64,000 nt of DNA, from positions 25,107 through 89,106 of the forward strand of contig JAAYFQ010000160.1 of assembly GCA_012728165.1 (NCBI GenBank). The letters are read 5' to 3'. The translations under genes were made by a program, and so were the position numbers. Source of the stretch: Synergistaceae bacterium (lineage in GTDB: Bacteria; Synergistota; Synergistia; Synergistales; Synergistaceae). Within the stretch, counting starts at the first letter, position 1; each line of letters starts with the position of its first letter. The notes under the pieces were generated by a model, which saw only the letters and a program-made list of their open reading frames with translations, had not been told where the DNA came from and did no database searches. Shown one piece after another: positions 7,954 to 17,231 of this stretch.

Positions 7954-8893
7954 TGAAACAGGTCAAATTGTCTGGCGTCATAGAAATGTCATAGACTTAG
8001 ACAACTGGACAAAAGAAGATCTTTATTTTCTTTTAGATCAGGCTCGTCATATGGAGAATGTAATGGACAGACCGATAAAAAAGGTTCCTGTTCTTCGCGG
8101 AAAAATGTGTGTCAACCTCTTCTTTGAGAACTCAACTCGCACAAGAGTTTCATTTGAGCTTGCTGAAAAAATGCTTTCAGCTGATGTCGTTAACTGGTCA
8201 GTGACAGGTTCTAGTTTTGCAAAAGGCGAAACTATGAGAGATACTGCATGGACACTTGAGGCAATGGGTGCAGATATAGTCGTAATGCGTCACGGATCTG
8301 TAGGAGCAGCTCAATACCTTGCATCAAAACTAAAAAGAGCAATAGTCCTAAACGCTGGAGACGGAACACATGCGCATCCTACACAAGCTTTGTTAGATCT
8401 GTACACAGCATGGAAACATTTAGGGGATTTAAATGGTAAAAGAATAGCACTCGTAGGAGACGTATTACACAGCAGAGTCGCTCGCAGTGATGTCATTGCA
8501 TTTAAGACAATTGGATGCGATGTTGTGCTTTCAGGTCCTCCGACAATGATGCCAAGAGATGTTGAAGCATTGGGATGCCGATATGAAAAGGATCCCAGAA
8601 AAGCAGTTGAAGGTGCGGATATGGTATATCTTTTGAGAATACAGAAGGAACGTCAACAAGATGGACTTTTTCCTTCTGTTGATGAATATCACAAATGGTG
8701 GGGAGCTGACAATAAACTTATGTCATACGCTAAACCGGATGCCTTAGTAATGCATCCAGGCCCTATCAATAGAGGCGTTGAAATTGCATCGGAAATAGCA
8801 GATGGGCATCAGAGTGTAATACTTGAACAAGTTCGTTCTGGAGTTGCTATAAGAATGGCTCTGCTCTATCTTTGTGGGGGAGGAGTAAGGTAA
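7937..8893 (+). CDS. pyrB: Aspartate carbamoyltransferase catalytic subunit
   Basis: PyrB makes carbamoyl-aspartate, the first committed step of UMP synthesis. The 318-residue protein has the carbamoyl-phosphate loop NSTRTR at residues 65-70, HPTQALLDLY near 150 and HPGPINRG near the C-terminus. The start is a GTG with GAGGTGG six bases upstream. A nearby ATG at 7946 is a less well-spaced alternative. No pyrI regulatory subunit follows, so the enzyme probably works as the catalytic trimer alone. Control is likely at the leader and through PyrR. Confidence 0.94.
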   Translation: MNVMPSETGQIVWRHRNVIDLDNWTKEDLYFLLDQARHMENVMDRPIKKVPVLRGKMCVNLFFENSTRTRVSFELAEKMLSADVVNWSVTGSSFAKGETMRDTAWTLEAMGADIVVMRHGSVGAAQYLASKLKRAIVLNAGDGTHAHPTQALLDLYTAWKHLGDLNGKRIALVGDVLHSRVARSDVIAFKTIGCDVVLSGPPTMMPRDVEALGCRYEKDPRKAVEGADMVYLLRIQKERQQDGLFPSVDEYHKWWGADNKLMSYAKPDALVMHPGPINRGVEIASEIADGHQSVILEQVRSGVAIRMALLYLCGGGVR

Positions 8894-10197
8894 TGAGAAA
8901 AAAGTTATTTAGAAATTTTAAGATTTTCGACGGAGAAAAATTCATAAAAGCAGATTCACTTCTTGTTGACGATGGGAAAATTTGCGAAATAAAAACAGGA
9001 ATAAATTGTCAAGATGCTGAAATTATTGAAGGAGAAGGACGGATTCTCACACCGGGGTTTATAGATCTTCATGCGCACTTTAGGGACCCAGGAGAAGAAT
9101 GGAATGAAGATATATATTCTGGTGCTCGTGCAGGAGCCGCAGGTGGGTTTACAACAATGGTTGCAATGCCTAATACGAAACCTGCAATATCTGAGCCGTC
9201 TTTAGTTGAATACGTATTGACTCATAGCGCAAAGGCTAAATCATCAAGGATACTTCCTTCAGGGTGTGTTAGTAAAAATAGAGAAGGCAAGGAAATGTCT
9301 GAACTTTTAAAAATGGCAGAGGCTGGAGCGGTTTTTTTTACTGATGACGGATCTCCTGTTGCGACAAGCGATTTGCTTCGTCTTGCACTTCAATACACAG
9401 GTAAAGACCAACCTCGAATAATGGAACACCCTGAAGAAAAAAGTTTATGTATTGGTGGGCAGGTACATGAAGGCCGAGTAAGTGCACTAAGCGGACTAAA
9501 AGGTATTCCTGCAGCATCCGAGGAAATAGATGTAGCACGTGGAATAGCTTTAACACGTGAAACGAAGGGAAGAATACATTTTACACATTTAAGTAGTAAG
9601 GGTGCACTAGGTCTTATTAGACAAGCCAAAAAAGAAGGGTTAGATGTTACCTGCGACACTACTTTCCATCATCTGACTCTAAATGAGAATGCTGTAATAA
9701 ACAGTGGGTATAGTTCTTGTTACAAAGTTAATCCTCCGCTTCGCAGTCCGGAAGATCAAAAGGCTTTGTGGGACGGCATATCAGATGGCACTATTGATGC
9801 GATAGTGACGGATCACGCACCATGGCATATTGATAAAAAAGATGAACCATTTCAAAATGCGCCTTTTGGAATAGCGTCTTTAGAGTGCGCAATAGCCGTA
9901 CTAATTGATTACAAGAATAAAAACTATCCAAAAGTTTCGCTAGAACTTCTATTTACTAAATTAACAAGTTCACCGGCAGCTCTTTTGCCTGTAAAATGGC
10001 ATAAACTTGGTAGCATCAAGAAGGGATCCGTTGCTGATCTCACTATTATAGACTTGGATCGCACACGCATTGTTGACTGTAACACATGGAAAAGCAAGGC
10101 TCGCTGTTGCCCTTGGGAAGGAATAGCTTTAACAGGATGGCCAGTAATGACTTTTGCAGAAGGTCGCAAGATATGGGAAGATGAAGAGGAACTTTAG
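8893..10197 (+). CDS. pyrC: Dihydroorotase (PyrC, class I)
   Basis: This zinc amidohydrolase cyclises carbamoyl-aspartate to dihydroorotate. The 434-residue protein carries the metal motif DLHAHFRDPG (His60 and His62), the class I bridging aspartate in FFTDDGSPV, THLSSKG, and a DHAPWH motif with the catalytic aspartate. The ATG at 8893 overlaps the pyrB stop (TAATG) with GGAGGAG upstream. A longer frame from a TTG at 8872 would start before that ribosome site. A terminator-like structure follows before pyrF. Confidence 0.94.
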   Translation: MRKKLFRNFKIFDGEKFIKADSLLVDDGKICEIKTGINCQDAEIIEGEGRILTPGFIDLHAHFRDPGEEWNEDIYSGARAGAAGGFTTMVAMPNTKPAISEPSLVEYVLTHSAKAKSSRILPSGCVSKNREGKEMSELLKMAEAGAVFFTDDGSPVATSDLLRLALQYTGKDQPRIMEHPEEKSLCIGGQVHEGRVSALSGLKGIPAASEEIDVARGIALTRETKGRIHFTHLSSKGALGLIRQAKKEGLDVTCDTTFHHLTLNENAVINSGYSSCYKVNPPLRSPEDQKALWDGISDGTIDAIVTDHAPWHIDKKDEPFQNAPFGIASLECAIAVLIDYKNKNYPKVSLELLFTKLTSSPAALLPVKWHKLGSIKKGSVADLTIIDLDRTRIVDCNTWKSKARCCPWEGIALTGWPVMTFAEGRKIWEDEEEL

Positions 10198-10258
10198 AGG
10201 CATCTGAATTTAATAGATGTTTATATAACTCCAATATTCAATATCAATTTTTAGACTC

Positions 10259-10322
10259 CGGCTAAGAGGGCTAAACTGATGAGAAAAATCATTAATATTA
10301 CTGCTCTCTAGCCGAATTTTTT
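10259..10322 (+). terminator. Terminator-like stem between pyrC and pyrF
   Basis: CGGCTA at 10259-10264 pairs with TAGCCG at 10309-10314, extended by AGAG/CTCT. A small inner hairpin lies in the loop, and a run of six T follows. The long loop makes it less compact than a usual terminator, so partial read-through into pyrF is likely. Confidence 0.6.
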
Positions 10323-10364
10323 GTGTATATTAAGTTATAATTACATAATAGAGGTGGTGCTCAA

Positions 10365-11072
10365 ATGATTGAAAATGATTGCGGTCTTATTCTCGCGCTA
10401 GATGTTTTGACTCTTGACGACGCACGGAGTTTTCTTGACAAACTAGCTAAGGCTACTCCATATGTTAAAATCGGACCTAGGCTCTACGCTCTTGGTGGTA
10501 TAAAATTTGCAAAAGAAATAATAGACATGGGATATAACCTTTTTCTTGATCTAAAACTTCATGATATCCCAAACACAGTGGCGTCAGCAGTTCAACCACT
10601 GTCGGAAATCGGACTTTGGGCTCTTACAATACATACTTCAGGTGGATATGAAATGATGGCACGTTCTGTTGCTATGCGTAATAAAACAGAGAGTGACATG
10701 AAATTATTTGGAATTACAGTTCTTACAAGTCTTGACGGAAAATTATGGAGCGATGTTCATCCAGGATCAGAAATTCAACAAGCTCTTATTTTAAGAGCTG
10801 AAACAGCTGAAAGAGCTGGACTTGATGGAATAGTCTGCTCTCCATTGGACTTAGAATTATTAAAGGGCAGGGCAACAAATCTGATGCGTATTGTACCTGG
10901 AATTCGAGCTGCAAAAGTAAGCACAGAAGATCAGGCACGAGTCGCAACTGCAGAAGAGGCTGCTAAAGCTGGAGCAAGCTATATAGTTGTAGGAAGACCC
11001 ATTCTTGAATCTGCGGATCCAATTCTCGCAACACAAAACATAATAAATAAACTTTTGAAGGTGAAGAGATAA
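10365..11072 (+). CDS. pyrF: Orotidine-5'-phosphate decarboxylase
   Basis: PyrF decarboxylates OMP to UMP, the last step of the pathway. The 235-residue TIM barrel has ALDVLTLDDA at the N-terminus, the catalytic DLKLHDIPNT (Lys64 and Asp67) and the C-terminal phosphate loop YIVVGRPI. AGAGGTGG lies upstream of the ATG. It ends by overlapping pyrE by one base (TAATG). Confidence 0.95.
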   Translation: MIENDCGLILALDVLTLDDARSFLDKLAKATPYVKIGPRLYALGGIKFAKEIIDMGYNLFLDLKLHDIPNTVASAVQPLSEIGLWALTIHTSGGYEMMARSVAMRNKTESDMKLFGITVLTSLDGKLWSDVHPGSEIQQALILRAETAERAGLDGIVCSPLDLELLKGRATNLMRIVPGIRAAKVSTEDQARVATAEEAAKAGASYIVVGRPILESADPILATQNIINKLLKVKR

Positions 11073-11677
11073 TGGATTGTTCTCTTGAATTTAGAAATGA
11101 GAAAGTATCAACGATGATTCAGAAGATGATGAAAGAAAGTGGTGCTCATCTGGAAGGTCATTTCCAACTGACCTCAGGATTGCATAGTGGGCACTATTTA
11201 CAGTGCGCACTTATGCTTAGGTTTCCAAAATTCGCAGCATACGCAGGTGAAAAACTTGCTGAACGACTTGCACCATTAAAACCTGAATTTATCCTTTCTC
11301 CTGCACTTGGCGGGCTTATTATCGGGTACGAAGTCGCTCGTGTACTAGATATTCCCTTTATATTTTGTGAGCGACAGGATGGAGGTATGCGACTTCGTCG
11401 TTTCACTGTTCCTGATAAAAAACGCTTTGTCATGGTAGAAGATGTTGTAACTACAGGTAAGTCATCAATAGAAACAGCTCAAATATTAGTTAATCTTGGT
11501 GCTGAATGGATTGGGTCTGCTTCTATTATAGATAGACGCTCATCTGAGTTTGAACAGGGATTAAAGTTGGAATCACTTTGGAAGCTTAGTTTTCCTGTGT
11601 ACGAAAAAAAAGACTGTCCTTTTTGTGCCCAAGGTCTTCCTTTGGTTAAGCCAGGCAGTCGACCAGACCAGAAATAA
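11072..11677 (+). CDS. pyrE: Orotate phosphoribosyltransferase
   Basis: PyrE joins orotate and PRPP to form OMP, the substrate of PyrF next door. The 201-residue protein has the PRPP motif VMVEDVVTTGKSS at about residues 120-132, the TSGLHSGHYLQC substrate region and SPALGGLIIGYEVAR. The C-terminus adds a CPFC pair, seen in the longer PyrE subgroup. The last base of its stop is the first base of the next ATG. pyrD, pyrK and carAB are not in this window. Confidence 0.94.
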   Translation: MDCSLEFRNEKVSTMIQKMMKESGAHLEGHFQLTSGLHSGHYLQCALMLRFPKFAAYAGEKLAERLAPLKPEFILSPALGGLIIGYEVARVLDIPFIFCERQDGGMRLRRFTVPDKKRFVMVEDVVTTGKSSIETAQILVNLGAEWIGSASIIDRRSSEFEQGLKLESLWKLSFPVYEKKDCPFCAQGLPLVKPGSRPDQK

Positions 11678-12519
11678 TGTTAAGCATGTCGCTGAGAAGT
11701 TTTTCTTTAAAAGTAGCGTGTATCTCTGCGGTATGCATTTTGTGCCTCTGCAAGAATCCTTTCCCTTCTTATGCTGCTGATTTTGCAGTTACATCTCCTT
11801 GGCTTTTTGAAATAACTAATTTTATTTCAGGAGGAAAGTCTCAAGTACGTTGCTTGTCTGTTTGGAGTAGTAACGGAGATGTTTCTGTTGTGTCTTCTCC
11901 AAAAGGGGGAGAAGTTGTAATTGCTCTTAATATGGAAGAGGCTTCGCTTTTTAAAATAAATCGTAATAATAAACTTCATTTACTTTATCAATCATTATCA
12001 ATTCCAGTGAATCAAACTCGCTCTCTATTTTATGATCCTGCTGTAATTCCGCTAACTGCACAAAATGTCATGAAAGTAATAGCAAAAGCTGATAATAAAA
12101 ACTATGCCTATTACCAACGAAGGCTTGCAGAGTTACAGGCCAGAATTGAAAGCACTAACAACGTTGGGAAGCATCTTTTAAAAAGTGTAAAAATACTTGA
12201 TCTCACCGTATCACAAGGAGTTTGGGTTCGCTCAGCTGTTAATAACCCAATAAGTCCTCCTGTTGAAGTTTGGAATAAATGGCTAAATGGAGATTCTGAA
12301 GCGCTTAAAGCAGCTCTAGATGAAGCTAAAAAACGAGGATGGACAGTTATTTTGGATCCTTGGACCCCTAATGTTATTCGTTCGGTTGCTTTGATGTATG
12401 ATCATTGTGTTGCTCTTCCTTCTCCTAAAATAGGGGTTGGTTATTTTGCTCATTTACACAATATTTATCTCTCTATTTGGAATAAAATAAAAGCTCCTGT
12501 AGTTATAATCGAAAAATAA
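11677..12519 (+). CDS. Secreted TroA-like (metal-ABC substrate-binding-fold) protein lacking the metal-site histidines
   Basis: A 280-residue protein with an N-terminal signal-like segment (basic residues, then VACISAVCILCLC before PFPSYAADF). The remainder resembles the ZnuA/TroA fold. It has an opening strand like VTSPWLFEITNFISGG, a central YDPAVIPLTAQNVMKVIAKA helix with YYQRRLAELQARI (compare the WLDP and YxxNxxxYxxxL segments of ZnuA), and a closing domain. The positions where ZnuA proteins have metal-binding His appear replaced by other residues. It starts on the last base of the pyrE stop, and a 104-base gap separates it from lptA. Function unknown; fold assignment is inferred by eye. 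Confidence 0.55.
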   Translation: MLSMSLRSFSLKVACISAVCILCLCKNPFPSYAADFAVTSPWLFEITNFISGGKSQVRCLSVWSSNGDVSVVSSPKGGEVVIALNMEEASLFKINRNNKLHLLYQSLSIPVNQTRSLFYDPAVIPLTAQNVMKVIAKADNKNYAYYQRRLAELQARIESTNNVGKHLLKSVKILDLTVSQGVWVRSAVNNPISPPVEVWNKWLNGDSEALKAALDEAKKRGWTVILDPWTPNVIRSVALMYDHCVALPSPKIGVGYFAHLHNIYLSIWNKIKAPVVIIEK

Positions 12520-12623
12520 AATGCTTTCATTATTTATAAGTGATAATATTAGAATAGAGTTGCTATAGTTATATTTATTGAATACTGAATTTGTAATTTA
12601 TTATTTTGGAATGAGGTTAGCTA

Positions 12624-13499
12624 ATGATGTCATGTAAAACAACAATTCTACTTGTCGGCCTATTTTTATTTTTTTCATTCACTAGCAGAGTTAATGCCGA
12701 AGCTGGAAGTTTGAGCGCGGACAATATTTCATATAATGTAAATACAAAAAAAGCTCAGGCTAAGGGCAATGTTGTTGTAAAGAAAAAAAATGCCACAATG
12801 TGGGGAGATACTGCCGAGGGGAATACAGAAACATCTGAATTTAGCATAAAAGGTAATGTTAAAGGAGATTTTCCAGAAAACAAAGCTAAAATCACAGCTG
12901 ATTCTGCTAAATGGACGAAAGGGTTAGAAAAAGATAACAACGTTGTAGAAGCGTTTGGAAAGGTGCTTTTGACAAGAGAACCTAAAGATAAACTTAATGC
13001 AGACTACGTGCGCTGGGAAACCGAAAAAATTAATTATCTTGCTAGAGGCAAAGTGGATGGAGTTTTTGAAAATAAAATTATAAAAGCGGCGGAAGCTGGA
13101 CGAACAGAAGATAAATTCTGGGGAAGAAAGGTTATACGGTACGAGGACACTGTCCAAAAAATAGGATTTTCCGGTGAAGTGCTTGATGGAACAATAACGA
13201 ATAATGAGATTCAGACAGCAGTTGCGGTAGGTTCCGTAAGCATTGACTATGTGGATAAAGACGGGCTGAAAAGTGTAGTTACCGGAGAAAAGGCCGTATA
13301 TTCAAAGGCAAAAGCTACGGTTGTTGTTACGGGTAAAGCTCATATGGTACGGAGCGATGGAAAAACTGCCGATGCAGATAAATTTATATTACATGAAGAT
13401 ACAAAAAATATAGAGGCTATTGGAAACTCAACAATGATTTTTGATGCAGCGGATAAAAACAACAAAGAAACCAGCAAAATGAAAAAGAGTGGTAAATAG
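12624..13499 (+). CDS. lptA: LptA/OstA-like periplasmic lipopolysaccharide-transport protein
   Basis: The 291-residue protein has a signal peptide (TTILLVGLFLFFSFTSRVNA). It then has repeated short beta-rich units of the OstA type, such as SADNISYNVNTKKAQAKGNV, with further GxV and GNV repeats along its length. LptA forms the periplasmic bridge carrying LPS to the outer membrane. The gene for the ATPase LptB lies three bases downstream, which strongly supports the call and implies an outer membrane. It is longer than E. coli LptA (about 185 residues), so it may combine extra OstA repeats. No lptC was seen beside it. Confidence 0.8.
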   Translation: MMSCKTTILLVGLFLFFSFTSRVNAEAGSLSADNISYNVNTKKAQAKGNVVVKKKNATMWGDTAEGNTETSEFSIKGNVKGDFPENKAKITADSAKWTKGLEKDNNVVEAFGKVLLTREPKDKLNADYVRWETEKINYLARGKVDGVFENKIIKAAEAGRTEDKFWGRKVIRYEDTVQKIGFSGEVLDGTITNNEIQTAVAVGSVSIDYVDKDGLKSVVTGEKAVYSKAKATVVVTGKAHMVRSDGKTADADKFILHEDTKNIEAIGNSTMIFDAADKNNKETSKMKKSGK

Positions 13500-13502
13500 T
13501 TT

Positions 13503-14237
13503 ATGGAAAATTCAAATGTAGTTCTAGAAGCTAAACATCTAGTAAAAACGTATAACAATCGTGCCGTAGTTAATGATGTTTCTCTCTCCATAAAAAAAGG
13601 TGAAATAGTAGGATTACTTGGACCTAACGGTGCGGGTAAAAGCACTACATTTTACATGGTAATAGGAAGAATTCTTCCTGATAGTGGCACTGTCTCTATT
13701 GGCGGGAAAGATATTACTCGTCTTCCAATGTATGAACGTGCGCGCGCTGGTTTGGGATATTTACCTCAAGAGGCTTCTGTCTTCAGATCACTAACTGTCC
13801 TTCAGAATCTGAATCTTGTTTTGGAAGAGAATGGATTCTCTCTTGAAGAGCGCAACGAAAAAGTGGAAACTTTGATGGAAGATTATGGCATAGCACATCT
13901 GAAAGATGTTAAAGGGATATCGCTGTCTGGAGGAGAAAGACGTCGTGTGGAAATTGCTCGTTGTCTTGCATTGGAGCCTTCATTTATACTTCTCGATGAA
14001 CCTTTTAGCGGAATAGATCCTATAGCAGTAGATGATCTGCAGAAAATAATAAGAAATCTTAAAGAACGCGGATATGGAATACTTCTCACAGACCATAACG
14101 TAAGAGAAACTCTTTCTATTACAGATAGAGCATTTTTGATTCATGACGGTAGAGTTTTTATGGAAGGAATTCCTGAAGATATTGCAAATAATGAACAGGC
14201 AAAGAAGTTTTATTTGGGTCATGATTTTTCCTGGTAA
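13503..14237 (+). CDS. lptB: LPS export ABC transporter ATP-binding protein LptB
   Basis: LptB powers extraction of LPS from the inner membrane with LptF/G. The 244-residue ATPase has Walker A GPNGAGKST (residues 40-48), the Q-loop YLPQEASVFRSLTV typical of LptB, the signature LSGGERRRVEIARCL, Walker B FILLDEPFSGIDPIA and the switch-histidine segment LLTDHNVRETL. These last features separate it from branched-chain amino-acid ATPases. It follows lptA by three bases. LptF/G are not in the window. Confidence 0.93.
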   Translation: MENSNVVLEAKHLVKTYNNRAVVNDVSLSIKKGEIVGLLGPNGAGKSTTFYMVIGRILPDSGTVSIGGKDITRLPMYERARAGLGYLPQEASVFRSLTVLQNLNLVLEENGFSLEERNEKVETLMEDYGIAHLKDVKGISLSGGERRRVEIARCLALEPSFILLDEPFSGIDPIAVDDLQKIIRNLKERGYGILLTDHNVRETLSITDRAFLIHDGRVFMEGIPEDIANNEQAKKFYLGHDFSW

Positions 14238-14252
14238 CGAGAAAGATTTAAG

Positions 14253-15830
14253 ATGAAAAAAAACGAAAATCTTTCAGGTATGGTTCGTCATGCTATGAGT
14301 ATGATGGTGGGCACTTCTATGAGCCGTGTGCTTGGGCTTGTAAGAGAGATGCTTACTGCGGCATTTTTTGGAGCGACTCGGCAGCTAGATGCGTTTTATA
14401 TTGCATACACACTTGCGAATTTATCAAGACAGCTTTTAGCAGAAGGAGCTCTTTCCGCTTCATTTGTTCCAGTTTTTTCAAAAACATTGTCTGAGAATGG
14501 AAAAGACTCAGCTCGAGAACTTGCAAAGCAAGCTCTATCTATCCTAATTTTTGGTGCTGTAATAGTTGTCATTATCGGGATATTGTTTGCCCCGTTTTTT
14601 GTAAAAATAATGGCACCAGGCTTTGCTGCAGAAGATCGCATTCTTGCAATTTCTTTGACTAGATTCATGTTTCCGTTTTTACTTTTTGTTTCTATAGGAG
14701 CACTTGCAATGGGTGTGCTTAATAGCATGGGAAGTTTTTTCGTTCCTGCTGTAGCTCCAGCTGTTAGTAATGTTGCATATATTCTTTTTCTGCTACTTGT
14801 AAGGAAGAATCTTACTATTTGGAATTTGGGGACAGCTGTTTTAATTGGTGGGGCATGCCAGATGACATTGCAGTGGTATTGGTGTAAGAGAATGGGAATT
14901 AAACTCACGCCAGTTTTACCTAAAAAAAATAATTCAGACCTAAAAAGCATGATGACGTTATTTTTCCCCTATGCTGCCGGGCTTTCTCTAAATCAAGTTA
15001 ATCCAATTATAAGCCGTATGATGGGATCTTTCTTGGTTGGTGGTTCAATATCTGTCTTAAATTATGCTGATAGGGTTCTTCAACTTCCGTTAGGGCTTTT
15101 CGTAATAGCTATATCACAAGCTGTCCTTCCCATGCTTTCACGACAAGATACTGCTGATACAATTGCCTTTCGTGATTTTATACGCGATGCACTACGGTTT
15201 AATTTATTTGTGGTTTTACCCGTAGCGATTGGTCTTTTTTTGATATCAGATGAAGTGGTAAATCTACTTTTTTTCAGAGGAGCTTTTTCTGAATGGGCGT
15301 GGCATGCAACTGCAACAGCTTTAGCTATCTACGGTCTCGGGCTTCCTGGCATGGCAACCTGTACAGTTATATTAAGAGCAATGTACGCTCGCAGAATGCC
15401 AAGAGCTGCTGTAGCGGTAACAGCAGTTACGGTTTCAGTAAATTTTTGTGCTTGCATTATTCTTATGCCTTTCTTTGAATATGCCGGACTTGCTGCTGCA
15501 ACAGCCATTGCTTTTACATGTGCTAGTTTTTATGGAGCGTGGGCACTTTCTCGTAACTTAGGGCAAAAACTTGATATATTTAGCAAAGAATGGGTTATTA
15601 AGATTATTATATCAATGGGATTGATGTTTTCTACACTTTTTGTATTTAAGAAAATGCTTCCATATCCTGTCCTCTCAGGAATTAGCATGAAAATAGTTTG
15701 GATAATAACAGCAATGCTTTTAGCTGTCATAGTCTATGTTGTTTCTACATTACAATTGAAATGTCCGGAATGGCAGTGGATTTTCGATGCAATAAAAACA
15801 AACAGCAACAGTCAGAAAAGTAGAATGTAA
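14253..15830 (+). CDS. murJ: Lipid II flippase MurJ (MviN family)
   Basis: MurJ flips the peptidoglycan precursor lipid II across the inner membrane. The 525-residue protein is made of about 14 hydrophobic segments. It shows MurJ signatures: SRVLGLVREMLTAAFFGA and DAFYIAYTLAN at the N-terminus, EGALSASFVPVFS, and later NLFFRGAF-like LLFFRGAFSEW. It lies 15 bases after lptB, so envelope genes for LPS and peptidoglycan appear co-transcribed. The C-terminus is basic and hydrophilic. No lesion seen. Confidence 0.93.
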   Translation: MKKNENLSGMVRHAMSMMVGTSMSRVLGLVREMLTAAFFGATRQLDAFYIAYTLANLSRQLLAEGALSASFVPVFSKTLSENGKDSARELAKQALSILIFGAVIVVIIGILFAPFFVKIMAPGFAAEDRILAISLTRFMFPFLLFVSIGALAMGVLNSMGSFFVPAVAPAVSNVAYILFLLLVRKNLTIWNLGTAVLIGGACQMTLQWYWCKRMGIKLTPVLPKKNNSDLKSMMTLFFPYAAGLSLNQVNPIISRMMGSFLVGGSISVLNYADRVLQLPLGLFVIAISQAVLPMLSRQDTADTIAFRDFIRDALRFNLFVVLPVAIGLFLISDEVVNLLFFRGAFSEWAWHATATALAIYGLGLPGMATCTVILRAMYARRMPRAAVAVTAVTVSVNFCACIILMPFFEYAGLAAATAIAFTCASFYGAWALSRNLGQKLDIFSKEWVIKIIISMGLMFSTLFVFKKMLPYPVLSGISMKIVWIITAMLLAVIVYVVSTLQLKCPEWQWIFDAIKTNSNSQKSRM

Positions 15831-15968
15831 TACTTTCGTAGAAAAAATACATGTATATAAATTTGCAGGATACGGTCATATATTTAAGACAAAAAATTAT
15901 ATAAAATATTATCCGAATTGCGGATGTAAAGTGTAGATACATTAAGATTGAGAAAGTCGAAAACAAAA

Positions 15969-16011
15969 GCGGCACTATCTGGGTAACTCTGACTCATTAG
16001 ATAGCTGTTGC
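15969..16011. other. Imperfect hairpin upstream of tsaD
   Basis: In the 222-base gap between murJ and tsaD, a roughly 12-base stem with one bulge (GCGGCACTATCT with AGATAGCTGTTGC, including G-U pairs) encloses an 18-base loop and is followed by T-rich sequence. It may be a weak terminator for murJ or a tsaD leader. The rest of the gap is AT-rich with nothing else recognised. Confidence 0.35.
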
Positions 16012-16052
16012 TATTTTCAATAATTTCTTTGGTAGATTGTAGGTGACTTATT

Positions 16053-17075
16053 ATGATTGATAAGTTTGTAACACTTGGAATAGAGACCAGTTGTGACGAT
16101 ACAGGAATAGCGATTTTAAACGGTCAATATGACATTCTTTCATCAAAACTTTCTAGCCAAATATCTTCTCATTCTCAGTATGGTGGTGTTGTTCCCGAGC
16201 TTGCATCCAGAATGCACCAAGAAGCTATTCTTCCATTGTTAAAAGATGTTTTTACAGAAGCATCTATTACTAAGCCTTCAAAAGATATTAACCTAATTGC
16301 AGTTACTGCTGGTCCTGGACTGATGGGGTCATTGTTGGTTGGCGTAATGACGGCTAAAGCTCTTTCACAAGGATGGGGGATTCCCCTTATAGGTGTTAAT
16401 CACTTAGAAGGGCACTTATTTGCAAATATTGTCGCAAATAGAGATTTGGTTACGCCATTTATTTCAGTTATTGTATCAGGGGGACATACAGAAATAGTTT
16501 TAGTAAAAAATTTTGGAAACTATGAATTGCTTGGTTCAACTCGAGATGACGCTGCTGGTGAAGCCTATGATAAAGTTTCTAAGTTTCTGCAGCTTGGATA
16601 TCCTGGAGGCCCCATAATTGATAAATTAGCACAAGCAGGAAATCCTGATTTATTTGATCTCCCTATGCCGTTATCAAAGACACCTGATATTGAATTCAGT
16701 TTTAGCGGACTTAAAACTGCCACTATTACATTAATACAAAAAGCAGAAAAGGTAGGAGACAAAATTAACATAAACGATTTGTGTGCGTCTTTTCAAAAAG
16801 CTGTGACAGGTTCGCTCATATGTAAAATATCACTAGCAGTCAAGAAAACTGGAGTAAAAAAAGTTGCTCTCTCTGGAGGAGTGGCTGCTAATTCTGGTCT
16901 TAGAATCGAGCTTTCTAAACTTGCCGAAGCTAATAACTGGCAAGTTTATTTGCCTCCTAAGGGGATGTGCACGGATAATGCTGAAATGATTGCTGCCGCA
17001 GGTTATAATGCGCATAAACGAGGAATAAGTAGTGACCTGTCTCTTTCTCCCAGCCCTTCTTGGCCAATATGGTAG
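16053..17075 (+). CDS. tsaD: tRNA N6-threonylcarbamoyladenosine transferase TsaD
   Basis: TsaD transfers the threonylcarbamoyl group to A37 of ANN-decoding tRNAs, with TsaB and TsaE. The 340-residue ASKHA-fold protein has GIETSCDDTGIA at residues 9-20, the metal-binding SRMHQEAI and VNHLEGHLFAN histidines, and VSGGHTEIV. It has normal length. It appears monocistronic, flanked by AT-rich gaps of about 150-220 bases. tsaB and tsaE are not seen here. Confidence 0.95.
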   Translation: MIDKFVTLGIETSCDDTGIAILNGQYDILSSKLSSQISSHSQYGGVVPELASRMHQEAILPLLKDVFTEASITKPSKDINLIAVTAGPGLMGSLLVGVMTAKALSQGWGIPLIGVNHLEGHLFANIVANRDLVTPFISVIVSGGHTEIVLVKNFGNYELLGSTRDDAAGEAYDKVSKFLQLGYPGGPIIDKLAQAGNPDLFDLPMPLSKTPDIEFSFSGLKTATITLIQKAEKVGDKININDLCASFQKAVTGSLICKISLAVKKTGVKKVALSGGVAANSGLRIELSKLAEANNWQVYLPPKGMCTDNAEMIAAAGYNAHKRGISSDLSLSPSPSWPIW

Positions 17076-17231
17076 TTTAGATTTTATTGATTATCAATAA
17101 CAAGATAGCTGTATAGCAATAAATAAAAAATACAATATTTATCCACAAGTTGAATATTAAAAATGCCACGTTTAACATTTTTTAAAGTTGAGTGAGCATA
17201 TGAAAGTGAAATCACAGAAGAGGCGATAAAA

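Noticed and set aside
17139..17147. TTATCCACA, a perfect DnaA-box sequence
   Set aside because: Only one copy, no dnaA, dnaN or box cluster nearby; not evidence of an origin.
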